Below are positions 54,401-64,000 of a stretch of 64,000 nucleotides of DNA, piece by piece (the stretch's first letter is position 1; each line of letters begins with the position of its first letter). Position numbers and translations under genes: made by a program. Source of the stretch: Planctomycetota bacterium (GTDB lineage: Bacteria > Planctomycetota > MHYJ01 > WSZJ01 > JACPWG01). Location of the stretch: contig JACPWG010000104.1 in assembly GCA_016197205.1 (NCBI GenBank), positions 1 to 64,000 of the forward strand. The letters are read 5' to 3'. Under the pieces are notes generated by a model, which saw only the letters and a program-made list of their open reading frames with translations, ran no database searches and was not told the DNA's origin.

Positions 54401-54439
54401 GGGCCCCCCTGCCGTAGCCGGCCCCCCTTTTTTTCTCAT
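51437..54439 (-). CDS. Tetraheme cytochrome c lipoprotein with thioredoxin-like and HEAT parts
   Basis: The 1000-residue product has a basic N terminus, a hydrophobic segment and a lipobox-like VETA-C (Cys33). Four CxxCH heme sites lie at 53-57, 104-108, 131-135 and 166-170, laid out as in cytochrome c554-like proteins. Next comes a thioredoxin-like stretch with VPILVDFHCGRGCASCEERL (CxxC at 235-238). About 400-800 is a HEAT-repeat array, and the last 180 residues are a beta-rich region. It is probably anchored in the outer or inner membrane facing the periplasm, linking electron transfer with a protein-binding scaffold. ATG 54439 has GAGGG seven bases upstream. Confidence 0.87.
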   Translation of the reverse strand: MRKKGGPATAGGPRGRSPAYALFGILLLVETACTQEERTPAPTPPTYVGADGCRSCHSTRGLGDQFGRWQQSAHARAFRTLAGPRALQVAAALGIASPQADDRCLRCHTTGREGPPRGFASTFRVADGVQCEACHGPGSGYRTRAAMLNPRQAEALGLLRPDATTCSRCHNAESPTFKGFDYEAARRSIAHPLAEAKPLATETAIAWETSIDRARSIAAERKVPILVDFHCGRGCASCEERLAAFDDPRVAELARQAVPVRIADPERRELERLGLAECGERIELADGRVVKEVLGGVGPEVLAHTLRRALELNRRQQTDAARESAGAAAEPVPGDATGPARAAVARALEAASSGLEASPEGAFRELLAAGGEALRLLSREAWSMDRGRRKRALRLLVRTLELRWQEWRAREVAWSIAPEIGSGGRPLPVDAAPEEVVLDLLAFLSDSDVGLRVPAADALGFASDRRATAPLLRCLAAGEEAGLTQAALRALEHVKDPASARPLLDFAIAPPCGDRKCPDRIDALTILHGLAGPPEAPDLIELLRDGFVCLPAVCDLGAIGTPGAFTALFRLASDDRQPFQVRNEILLAAREHLSLEAAVGKEGAEQGETAAALLEPLRALLQDPHPDLRAGAVAAMRRAWPLFGSLLEAARIDPSVGTRANAALTIASFFSPTPPGGSESATPSSALESAHEALERLANEPTALPRTLALIALGRMGHDTRFLLREELRAPKARFVEERRALAEAARALLLARDVEAVPLATALLDEQEPETSRIVGACLDAVAVRLGTASCPRAAVPAELPRQFVAGAGGALADAERARILARTSDLVAFFGHEPFDSPVLREPVAGPRLREVKARLLEIERGRSNGGGGAAGAAGGPAVVERQGWVELSFGTEGAPGQGAGTEAACRVPLLGRIRVLDATNGRLLQSVTLTPAIRFRRFQGIRRGEAPGLPRFAVHVDEDRVYAYLGSTVGPLSPLPEAGGVVEFLGPDGVVRAACEK

Positions 54440-54635
54440 GCGCAGCCCTCGCAGGCCCGCCCTTCGATGCAGGCGCGCGATGCGCACGCGCCAAGCGGGA
54501 GGATGTCCGGTCGCAGGAACTCCTCGACGACTCTAGCGGGTGCACGGAACGCAGACAAGCGAAATTCCTGCAGGGTTCAAGGTCGTCCCTCTGGATAGGG
54601 TCGCCCGCGTCCTCCTTTGAACGTCCTCGCCGGCC

Positions 54636-54704
54636 GCGGCAGTCACGCTCGTCCCCGCCGGCATCGCGGTCGGGCTGGCGCTGCGCGCGGCCGGCGCCGA
54701 GTAG
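54636..54704 (+). pseudogene. C-terminal fragment of a paralog of the membrane protein at 42079-42984
   Basis: Reads Ala-Ala-Val-Thr-Leu-Val-Pro-Ala-Gly-Ile-Ala-Val-Gly-Leu-Ala-Leu in frame, then ends at TAG 54702-54704, matching residues 279-301 of the 301-residue membrane protein with one amino-acid change (Gly to Ala) in 23. Nucleotide similarity continues past the stop to about 54727 and includes the last codons of the convergent gene. Upstream of 54636 the match stops, so this is a remnant. The adjoining gene is a transglutaminase-like protein here and an S41 peptidase at the other locus. Confidence 0.75.
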
Positions 54705-54715
54705 CGCCCCGCGAC

Positions 54716-56485
54716 CTATCGCTTCGACGGCTCCCGGGTCGCCGTGTCCAGTCGCGACAGCTCCGCCCGCAGCTCCGCGAGCGAGCCGCACTCGGCGAGC
54801 GGTCGACGCGCGACCCTCTCCGCCTCCGGGACCGGCCCTCTCCCTGCGAGCGCAAGCCAAGCGTCCCAGCGGCTGCGCGCGGCTGCCAGCACGTCGGACC
54901 AGGCCGCGTCCTCGACCGCGAAGTCGCGCGTCCTCACGGCCTCGTGGTCGCAGGCGGCGTGGTCGGGGATCGCCCCCTGGAGGGAGAAGTGGTCGTCCCC
55001 GCCCGGGGTCTCGGTGAGGCTCAGGTAGGGAACGCCGTCCGCGGCGCACCAGCGCTGGGCCGAGCGCTCCTCGTCCTCGGGATACACGACCGACACGGCG
55101 AGCTGCTGCGACTGCGGCCAGGGCGTCCGCAGCAGGGTCGACTCCACGGGGAACCAGCCGTGCCCTGGGAAGTGCACCTCCACGATGTAGTGCGTCTGGA
55201 GCGGGCCGGACCAGACGGGATACCCGGAGACGACTCGCGCCGGGAAGCCGCATGCCCGGTAGAGGGCAGCGGTCACGTTCGCGCAGCTCGTGCAGGAGCC
55301 GGAGCGGTCGAGCGCCTCGAGCGCGTCCAGCGACTTCGCCTGCCCCTTCTCCGCGCGGTAGACGTCGAGGAGTTTCGCCTGAATGCGGGCCACAAGGTCG
55401 GCGACGTCCTTCGCGGACGACTTCACTTCCTTTGCAATGGCCTGAAAGCGTTCGTGTCCGCTCTGCACGCAGCGGGTCGACGCGAGCCATGGCCGCGCCT
55501 CCTCAGGTATTTCCCCTAGTTTCTCCAGGGGGACGCCGCCGGGCAGCGCCGTGTGAGCACTGGGGCCGCAGAGCAGGTCGGCCTCCCATTCCAGGTGAAA
55601 GCGGTCGCAGGGCTCGAGCGGCTGCAGGCGAACCTCGGCCACCCACACACGCGGCTTCCGCTCGTAGGCGCGCCACGAGCGGACCATGGCCGACGGATTC
55701 GCGCGCAGCTCCCACCGGAGAGGCACCTGGGCGCCCCAGGACAGCGGAAGCGGCAGGAGCACCACGGGTTCAGCAGTCGCGGCGGCGACGTTGACGTCGT
55801 AGACGCCCCGAAGGTGGAACATCCCCGGCAGGTCCTTGCCCAGGTCCTCTTGCGAAGAGCCGTTCCCGGCAGGCGTGTCGGAGGCCGGCTCTTGCGCCGG
55901 CGCAGGGATCGGCGCCGCGGGCGCCTCGGCGGCCTCGCCCGCTTCGAGGGACACATCGTCAAACCAGCATTCGCCCCTGCCCATGAGGAAGCAGAGGATC
56001 TCGATGTGCTGCGTCGTCTCCGGCGCGACGAAGGTCGCCGTGACCTCCTGCCACTCGGTGGTGCCGGAGACATCGCACGTCCCCTGCGTCGTGCCGAAGC
56101 CGACCAGCGTGCCTGCGGCGTCGGAGCAGCGCGCGCAGACGAGAACGTTGCCGGTGACGTCCCGCGACCGGACCCACGCCTTCAGGCGATAGCGGCGCAG
56201 GGGCGGAGGAGAGGTCACCAGCCGACGCCAGATGAGCGGGAGGTTCAGGTCCTCGGTCGCGGCGACGTGGACCCCGGGCGTGCCGCCGCGGCCGGCGTCC
56301 TTCTTCCACTCGGAGGTGACGCCTTTCCCCGCGCCCGCTGCCTGGTTGAACCACCCTGCGCCCGGGGTCTGCGAGGGTTCGGAGTCGAAGGCGCCGTCCT
56401 TCAGCACCTGCAGCGGCTCGGGTCCCTCGGTCCACGCGACCGAAGCCAGCAGGACGCTCATCATCGCCCAGCGCATCCCGCGCAT
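54716..56485 (-). CDS. Secreted transglutaminase-like protein
   Basis: The 589-residue product has a signal peptide (WAMMSVLLASVAWT), a jelly-roll carbohydrate-binding-like domain (25-180: RVVQ...AWVRSRDVTGNVLVCARCSD, ECWFDDVSLEAG), a Pro/Ala linker (about 185-215), a beta domain (225-320) and a transglutaminase core near 400-490. The core shows GSCTSCANVTAALYRACGFPARVVSGYPV with the catalytic Cys, THYIVEVHFPGHGWFPVES with His, and the acidic residue. It may crosslink or cleave peptide/glycan surface material. ATG 56485 has AAGGAG eight bases upstream. Confidence 0.85.
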   Translation of the reverse strand: MRGMRWAMMSVLLASVAWTEGPEPLQVLKDGAFDSEPSQTPGAGWFNQAAGAGKGVTSEWKKDAGRGGTPGVHVAATEDLNLPLIWRRLVTSPPPLRRYRLKAWVRSRDVTGNVLVCARCSDAAGTLVGFGTTQGTCDVSGTTEWQEVTATFVAPETTQHIEILCFLMGRGECWFDDVSLEAGEAAEAPAAPIPAPAQEPASDTPAGNGSSQEDLGKDLPGMFHLRGVYDVNVAAATAEPVVLLPLPLSWGAQVPLRWELRANPSAMVRSWRAYERKPRVWVAEVRLQPLEPCDRFHLEWEADLLCGPSAHTALPGGVPLEKLGEIPEEARPWLASTRCVQSGHERFQAIAKEVKSSAKDVADLVARIQAKLLDVYRAEKGQAKSLDALEALDRSGSCTSCANVTAALYRACGFPARVVSGYPVWSGPLQTHYIVEVHFPGHGWFPVESTLLRTPWPQSQQLAVSVVYPEDEERSAQRWCAADGVPYLSLTETPGGDDHFSLQGAIPDHAACDHEAVRTRDFAVEDAAWSDVLAAARSRWDAWLALAGRGPVPEAERVARRPLAECGSLAELRAELSRLDTATREPSKR

Positions 56486-56586
56486 GTGGTGTTCTCCTTC
56501 GTTGAGCCTTCGGTGGAATCGGTCACCTGTTGAATTCTCATGCCCCGCCCGCCGCGTCAACAGAATTTCGCGACGTCATCTGCGGC

Positions 56587-56615
56587 TTGACTTCCGAGGG
56601 CGCTCCGCCTATAGA
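56587..56615 (+). promoter_or_regulatory. Sigma70-type promoter of the M1 peptidase gene
   Basis: TTGACT (56587-56592), 17-base spacer, TATAGA (56610-56615). The leader to the GTG at 56689 is about 68 bases. Confidence 0.65.
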
Positions 56616-56688
56616 GGTCTGCTGCCGCCGGGCGCGGTGTTCCCACAAAGCGCCGTTGCAAGCGCGTCCACAGCCGGAGGGTCCCTCG

Positions 56689-59451
<2,763 letters not shown>

Positions 59452-59458
59452 GCGCCTC

Positions 59459-59935
59459 ATGCGACGAATTTGCGTGGAAAACCAAGCTCGCGATGACCAC
59501 CGGCCCGTGACCGGCCCGACGCTGCCCCTGACTCCGGGCGGGTCCAGGACACCGCGTCTTGCCGTCGCACAGGTCGGGGCGCGGGGGCGCGGCGTCGTTG
59601 CAACGACGGCGTTCGCGCAAGGGGAGCTGCTGGAGTCCTGCCCCGTGCTGGTCCTCCCCGCGGAGCAATGGCCCCTGCTCGAGAGCACCGACCTTTTCGG
59701 CTACCTGTTCGCTTTCGGCGAGCGCATGGAGCACGCGGCGATCGCTCTCGGTCTGGGGTCGCTCTACAACCACTCGTACGCCCCGTGCGCGACCTACGTG
59801 AAGGACTGGAACGCGGGCATGATTCACTTCTACGCCCTGCGCGCGATCACCCCGGGCGAGGAAATCACGGTGAACTACAACAACGGTCGTGCGGAGGATC
59901 GAACCCCGCTGTGGTTTGACGTCCTCGAGGAGTGA
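59459..59935 (+). CDS. Small SET-domain protein
   Basis: The 158-residue product carries the SET motifs: RLAVAQVGARGRGVVATTAFAQGELL at the start, GSLYNHSYAPCATYVKDW (NH motif) and AITPGEEITVNYNNG near the end. SET proteins transfer a methyl group from SAM to lysine; bacterial targets are mostly unknown (histone-like or ribosomal proteins in some). The start is uncertain: ATG at 59459 lies eight bases after the M1 stop; a GTG near 59507 also fits the domain edge. It ends about 70 bases before the kinase. A histone-fold protein is encoded about 40 kb upstream, but any link is speculation. Confidence 0.85.
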   Translation: MRRICVENQARDDHRPVTGPTLPLTPGGSRTPRLAVAQVGARGRGVVATTAFAQGELLESCPVLVLPAEQWPLLESTDLFGYLFAFGERMEHAAIALGLGSLYNHSYAPCATYVKDWNAGMIHFYALRAITPGEEITVNYNNGRAEDRTPLWFDVLEE

Positions 59936-60005
59936 GCCCGTGGCGGGCCCACCCTGCTCGCGAATTCCCCTCGAATCCCCGCGACGGAGGGAGTAAGATC
60001 GTCGG

Positions 60006-63000
60006 GTGGGTCCGGCCGAGTCAGTCTTCGCCGGTCTGTTCCCATCGGAGCGAACCGCCATCGCCGACGAAGCTCCCAGTACGCCCGATTCGCGGTCCGA
60101 ACCGCCGGCGCAGGCCACCGCCCCGCCGTCCACCCTCGTCCCCCGCGTGGACGAGCGCCGGCCCGAGCCCCGTCCCGCCCCGTTCGAGGCGCCGACCCTG
60201 GACGCCTCGGTGGACCCGGTCCCGGCTACCCACAGCACGCCGGCCCTCCCCGCCGCGAGTGCGTCGGGCGCGCCGCCGGACCCGGGCAGCGCGACGCTGC
60301 TGCCGATCCTGGTCGGCAACGTCCAGCTCTCGGCCGCGCCCCGGCAGCAAAGGACGATGGCCGCCCTCGACGGGCCCGAGCCGGGAGCCGCGGGTCCCCC
60401 GCCCGCGCCCTTGCCCGTCGACCGGCCCTTTGGAAAGTACCACCTCATCGAGGAGTTGGGCCGAGGCGGGATGGGCGTCGTCTACAAGGCGTGGCGCGCC
60501 GATCTGCGCGCGCACTACGCGCTCAAGGTGCTCCTCGCGGGCTACGACGCTTCCCCCGACACGCACGAGCGCTTCCGCCGCGAGGCCCAGGCCTCGGCCC
60601 GTCTCCATCATCCGGGTATCGTCTCGGTGCACGACATCGGCATCGAGGAAGGGAAGGCATACTACGCGATGGAGTACGTGCAGGGGGAAAGCCTCTACGC
60701 GCTCCTCGAAGACCCCGGCCGCGCGGGCCTGCCCGCCCCGCCGCCGGCGCGTCGTACCGCAACCGGTATCGGCGGCGGAAGAGCACGGCGGCGCGGCCTT
60801 GCCGTGAGAGACGCGGCCCGCATCGCGTCGGAAGTCGCCGAGGCGATCGAGCACGCGCATCGACAGGGGGTGATCCACCGCGACCTGAAGCCGGGCAACG
60901 TCCTCATCGACCGCGACGGCCGCGCGCGCGTGCTCGACTTCGGGCTGGCGAAGCTCCTCGAGCGGGAGCAGGAGCGCGATCCGCAGCGAGTGCGGGACCG
61001 CGTCGCGCTGAGCGGCGTGCGCACGCAGACCGGCGTGGTCATGGGGACGCTCGTCTACATGCCGCCGGAACAGGCCTCGGGCGCCGTGCATCAGATCGAC
61101 GAGCGGACCGACGTGTATGCGCTCGGGGCGATGCTCTACGAGATGGTCACGGGCGCGCCGCCGTTTCAGGCGGATAGCGATGTCGAGCTGCTCGGCCGCG
61201 TTCTCTCGGTGGACCCCCTTCGCCCGCGGGCCCGAAACCCCGACGTGCCGCCCGACCTCGAGACCATCATCCAGAAGGCGATGGCCAAGGAGCAGGATCG
61301 CCGCTACCGGCGAGCAGGCGAGCTGGCGGCGGACCTGCATCGTTTCCTCGTCGAAGAGCCGATCCTCGCGCGTCCTCCTTCCGTCACCTATCGCCTCTCG
61401 AAATGGGTGGTACGGCGGCGGGGACTCGTCGCCGCCGTGCTCGTCCTCGCGGCGGCCGGCGGGGTCGCCGGGGGCGCGGCGTGGCGAGTACGAAGGGCCG
61501 AGGAGGAGCAGGCGGCGCTCGTCGCGCGCGCCGAGCAGGATCGGGCCGAGCGGGCCGCCCTGCGCGCCCGCGTGCTGCGGGAGCTGCGCGAGCGGGCGGC
61601 GGTCTACGTCGACGCGGCGCTCACGCTGCGCCGCTCGGGCGTGCCCATGACGAAGGCGGAGACGACCTACCTTCCGCTGCTTCGCAAGGCCGTCGAGGAG
61701 GCGGTGCGCGAGGATCCGGAGCGCGCGGAGCCGCACTACCAGCTCGGCCGGCTTTGCCGCTCGCTCCTGCGCTTCGACGAGGCGCGCGAGCAGCAGTCGC
61801 TCGCGCTCGGCAAGGAACCCGGCTTCGCGCCGAGCCTGTACGAGCACGCGCTGCTCCTGCTGCGCGAGTACCGCGAGCGGAGGGCCGCGCTTCTGGACGC
61901 CTGGTGGCGCGACGCGGGGCAGCGGCTGGCCGCCGCCGGGCTGCTCGCGGGGGAGGCCGGCAAGGCCGCGGCGTCGCTCCCGGCGCCGCCCTCCGAGGTG
62001 GCGCTCACCGAGGGCGACGTGCAGGCGCGCGACCTGCGCGCCGCGATCCTGCGCGCCCTCGTGGGACTCGATACCGGGAGCGACGCCGCAGGGGCGGCGC
62101 GCGTACCGGCCGCGGTCGCGGGCGACGCTTCGACACCGCCCGCGGCACTTTCCTCCGTTGCCATCGACTGCGCGCGGGGCCTTCGCCTCGCCACGACGTC
62201 CTCGCGGCCGGAGGATCGCGCCGCGGCGCGCGCGTTGCTGGACGGCGTCGTACGCGCCGATCCGTCCATCGAGGACGCCTACGAAACGCTCGCGCAAATC
62301 GCGGAACAGGACACCGGTCGCGCCGCGGCGATCGCGATTTACAGTCAGGGCCTGGAGGTGGACAAGGGCTACTTCCCGTTCTGGCTCGGCCGCGCCGCGC
62401 TTCGTATGAACGAGGGGAGCGCGCGCGCTGGGCGTGGCGAAGACCCGACGCCGTACTTTGCGCCCGCCGAGTCGGACCTCGAACGCGCCCTCGCTCTGCA
62501 CCCCGACGGTGTCGCCGCGCGGCTGCGACTCGGCGCCCTCCGCTCGGACTGGGGCAAGTATCGCATGGACTCCGGCCAGGACCCTTCCGACCTGCACGCC
62601 AAGGCCGACGCGGACTTCGCGAAGGTCCTCGCCCTCGAACCCGCCAACGCCGAGGCCTGGCTGTTGCGCGGCATCACCTCGCTGAATACGGCCTATTTCG
62701 ACCGGAGAGTCGGTCGGAATCCCGAGCCCGGCTACCGTCGTGCCGCGGAGCTGCTTACGCATGCGCGGGACCTTTCGCCACAACGGGATCTGGCGTGGAC
62801 GAGCGCGGGCATCCTGCACATGAACTGGGCGCTCTACGCCATGGACCACGGGGCCGAGTCGGAAGGACTCTTCGCACAATCGGTGGGGGAGTTCGACGCC
62901 GCGCTCGCGCGTCGGCCGGACTCCGCGGAGATCTGGCTCATGCGGGGGCTCGTGCGCACGAACTGGGGGAACTCGCGGTTGGGGCGCGGCGAGGACCCGA

Positions 63001-63917
63001 GCGATATCTACGCCCGCGCCGCCGCCGATTGCGACAAGGCCCTGGAGCTGGAGCCCGCGTCCGCGCCGTCCTGGATGCGACGCGGCCTCGTGGAGCTGAA
63101 CCGCGGGTTCTGGTCGTACTCGCGCGGCCGCGACCCGGAGCCGAACTACGCGGAGGCCGAGCGCCGGTTCGCGCGTGCGCTCGAGTTGAATCCGAAATAC
63201 GCCGAGGCCTTTTCAAAGCGCGGGCGGTTGCGGATGAACTGGGCGTATCACCGAGCGGCGCACGGCCAGGACCCGGAGCCGCTGTACGCGGGGGCCGTGG
63301 AGGACCAAGGGCGGGCGATCGAACTGAACCCCTCGGACTTCGAGGGCTGGCGCGAGCGCGCGACCGTGCGGCTGAACTGGGGCGGCTATCGCATGGGGTG
63401 CGGCGGCGATCCCACCGCACTCTATGGAAAAGCCGAAGACGACTTCGAGCAGGCGCTTCGCCTGAATGCCGCGTCCGCGGAGACGTGGTACGCGCGCGGG
63501 GCGATGCGGATGAACTGGGGGACGTACCGAAAGCGGAAGAGCGAGAATCCGGAGAAGCAGTACGCGTGGGCGGAGGAGGACCTGGGGAAGGCGGTGGAGC
63601 TGAACCCGCAGGCCGCGCAGGCGTGGCTTACGCGGGGCGCGTTACGGTCGCTGCAATCGCTCGTCGAGGGGGACGCGGGGAGGGACCCGGGGCCGCGTCG
63701 TGCAGCGGCGCTGGAGGACCTCAGTCGCGCGGTCCGGCTCAACGGGCGGAGCGCGGAGGCGCACTGGCGTCGCGGCGCCTTGCTTTATCAGCTCGGGCGC
63801 TGGCAGGAGGCGATCGCGGACTTCGAGGAGGCGACGCGCCTGAATCCGTCCTGCGCGCCGATGTTCAAGGAGGAGTTGGCGGACGCGCGGGCGAAGGTCG
63901 CGGCGGGCGGGCGATGA
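60006..63917 (+). CDS. Transmembrane Ser/Thr protein kinase with TPR sensor domain
   Basis: The 1303-residue product has a Pro-rich N terminus (1-140), an active-looking kinase domain (142-450: GRGGMG at 152-157, Lys174, HRDLKPGNVL at 291-300, DFG at 311-313, MPPEQ), one membrane span (about 471-493) and about ten TPR-type repeats (500-1303). The TPRs carry a shared LRMNWGxYRxxxGxDP signature (in six to seven of them), each about 62-70 residues, longer than standard 34-residue TPRs, so each is a double unit. A 22-residue Arg/Gly-rich insertion (247-268) occurs before helix D-E. The kinase should be cytoplasmic and the TPRs extracytoplasmic, sensing an unknown partner. The GTG start has GGAGGGAG upstream. 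Confidence 0.93.
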   Translation: MGPAESVFAGLFPSERTAIADEAPSTPDSRSEPPAQATAPPSTLVPRVDERRPEPRPAPFEAPTLDASVDPVPATHSTPALPAASASGAPPDPGSATLLPILVGNVQLSAAPRQQRTMAALDGPEPGAAGPPPAPLPVDRPFGKYHLIEELGRGGMGVVYKAWRADLRAHYALKVLLAGYDASPDTHERFRREAQASARLHHPGIVSVHDIGIEEGKAYYAMEYVQGESLYALLEDPGRAGLPAPPPARRTATGIGGGRARRRGLAVRDAARIASEVAEAIEHAHRQGVIHRDLKPGNVLIDRDGRARVLDFGLAKLLEREQERDPQRVRDRVALSGVRTQTGVVMGTLVYMPPEQASGAVHQIDERTDVYALGAMLYEMVTGAPPFQADSDVELLGRVLSVDPLRPRARNPDVPPDLETIIQKAMAKEQDRRYRRAGELAADLHRFLVEEPILARPPSVTYRLSKWVVRRRGLVAAVLVLAAAGGVAGGAAWRVRRAEEEQAALVARAEQDRAERAALRARVLRELRERAAVYVDAALTLRRSGVPMTKAETTYLPLLRKAVEEAVREDPERAEPHYQLGRLCRSLLRFDEAREQQSLALGKEPGFAPSLYEHALLLLREYRERRAALLDAWWRDAGQRLAAAGLLAGEAGKAAASLPAPPSEVALTEGDVQARDLRAAILRALVGLDTGSDAAGAARVPAAVAGDASTPPAALSSVAIDCARGLRLATTSSRPEDRAAARALLDGVVRADPSIEDAYETLAQIAEQDTGRAAAIAIYSQGLEVDKGYFPFWLGRAALRMNEGSARAGRGEDPTPYFAPAESDLERALALHPDGVAARLRLGALRSDWGKYRMDSGQDPSDLHAKADADFAKVLALEPANAEAWLLRGITSLNTAYFDRRVGRNPEPGYRRAAELLTHARDLSPQRDLAWTSAGILHMNWALYAMDHGAESEGLFAQSVGEFDAALARRPDSAEIWLMRGLVRTNWGNSRLGRGEDPSDIYARAAADCDKALELEPASAPSWMRRGLVELNRGFWSYSRGRDPEPNYAEAERRFARALELNPKYAEAFSKRGRLRMNWAYHRAAHGQDPEPLYAGAVEDQGRAIELNPSDFEGWRERATVRLNWGGYRMGCGGDPTALYGKAEDDFEQALRLNAASAETWYARGAMRMNWGTYRKRKSENPEKQYAWAEEDLGKAVELNPQAAQAWLTRGALRSLQSLVEGDAGRDPGPRRAAALEDLSRAVRLNGRSAEAHWRRGALLYQLGRWQEAIADFEEATRLNPSCAPMFKEELADARAKVAAGGR

Positions 63918-64000
63918 GAGGGGCGTGGTCGGGGGGCGCTCCGGAGCCGGGACCGCGGAGTGCCCGGCATGCACGCTTTCCTGCGCAGCGCCGTTGCGGA
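63918..64000. other. Downstream tail, no gene seen
   Basis: Too short to hold a gene; it shows no hairpin with a U-tract. A gene may start beyond the window. Confidence 0.5.

Noticed and set aside
60021..62879. A 952-codon minus-strand frame opposite the TPR kinase, and similar frames at 842-2806, 45467-46408 and 51269-54181
   Set aside because: All lie antisense to strongly supported genes and have shadow-type composition.

Overview
The window is 64 kb of GC-rich bacterial chromosome from a Gram-negative, probably uncultured lineage. Lipid A and LPS transport genes (lpxK, lptF, lptG) show an outer membrane. Kinases fused to TPR repeats, very large secreted multidomain proteins, HEAT-repeat proteins and a histone-fold protein are the mix often seen in Planctomycetota and related deep-branching phyla. 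That placement is inference; no rRNA gene is present to fix it. Most intergenic gaps carry palindromic repeats, and I saw no tRNA, rRNA, CRISPR array or intact transposase.

0.6-15.8 kb (minus strand): envelope genes. They include a giant subtilisin-like protease, an uncharacterised acidic protein, lpxK, a glycosyltransferase cut short by a palindromic repeat, and a tightly overlapping set GT4-lptF-GT2-lptG-thiF-like, then a small lipoprotein ending at a strong terminator. The set suggests synthesis and export of an LPS-type glycolipid.

16.9-19.4 kb (plus): an isopropylmalate/isocitrate dehydrogenase-family gene behind a near-consensus promoter, then selD, whose active-site residue is encoded by an in-frame UGA followed by a bacterial-type SECIS hairpin, then a 62-residue histone-fold protein with its own terminator.

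19.4-23.4 kb: a DUF2207-like membrane protein, truB and an unrecognised secreted protein.

23.6-28.6 kb: Fe-S assembly genes sufB-sufC-sufD-sufU-sufT; no cysteine desulfurase gene is in the window.

29.0-34.1 kb: the most unusual part. A radical SAM protein appears to stop with UGA after a Cys, but reading the UGA as Sec gives a C-U-A-E-P tail, with a SECIS-like hairpin 3' of it, and the extended frame ends exactly one base before the next ATG. An Nfu-type Fe-S carrier, a DUF169 protein, an ATP-grasp protein and a CxxC-rhodanese protein follow. With selD and SUF nearby, this looks like a selenium- and Fe-S-dependent pathway of unknown product.

34.3-39.2 kb: two minus-strand exported proteins flanked by two copies of a MITE-like palindromic element.

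39.3-64 kb: a tandem kinase-pseudokinase, YceI, a polytopic membrane protein, an S41 peptidase, a GspK-LamG fusion, a HEAT protein, a PDZ/squalene-cyclase-like protein, a tetraheme cytochrome lipoprotein with thioredoxin-like and HEAT parts, a transglutaminase-like protein, an M1 aminopeptidase with HEAT repeats, a small SET-domain protein and a transmembrane Ser/Thr kinase with many TPRs. A short duplicated gene end at 54.6 kb records a past rearrangement.

All domain calls are from reading motifs by eye; no database search was run.
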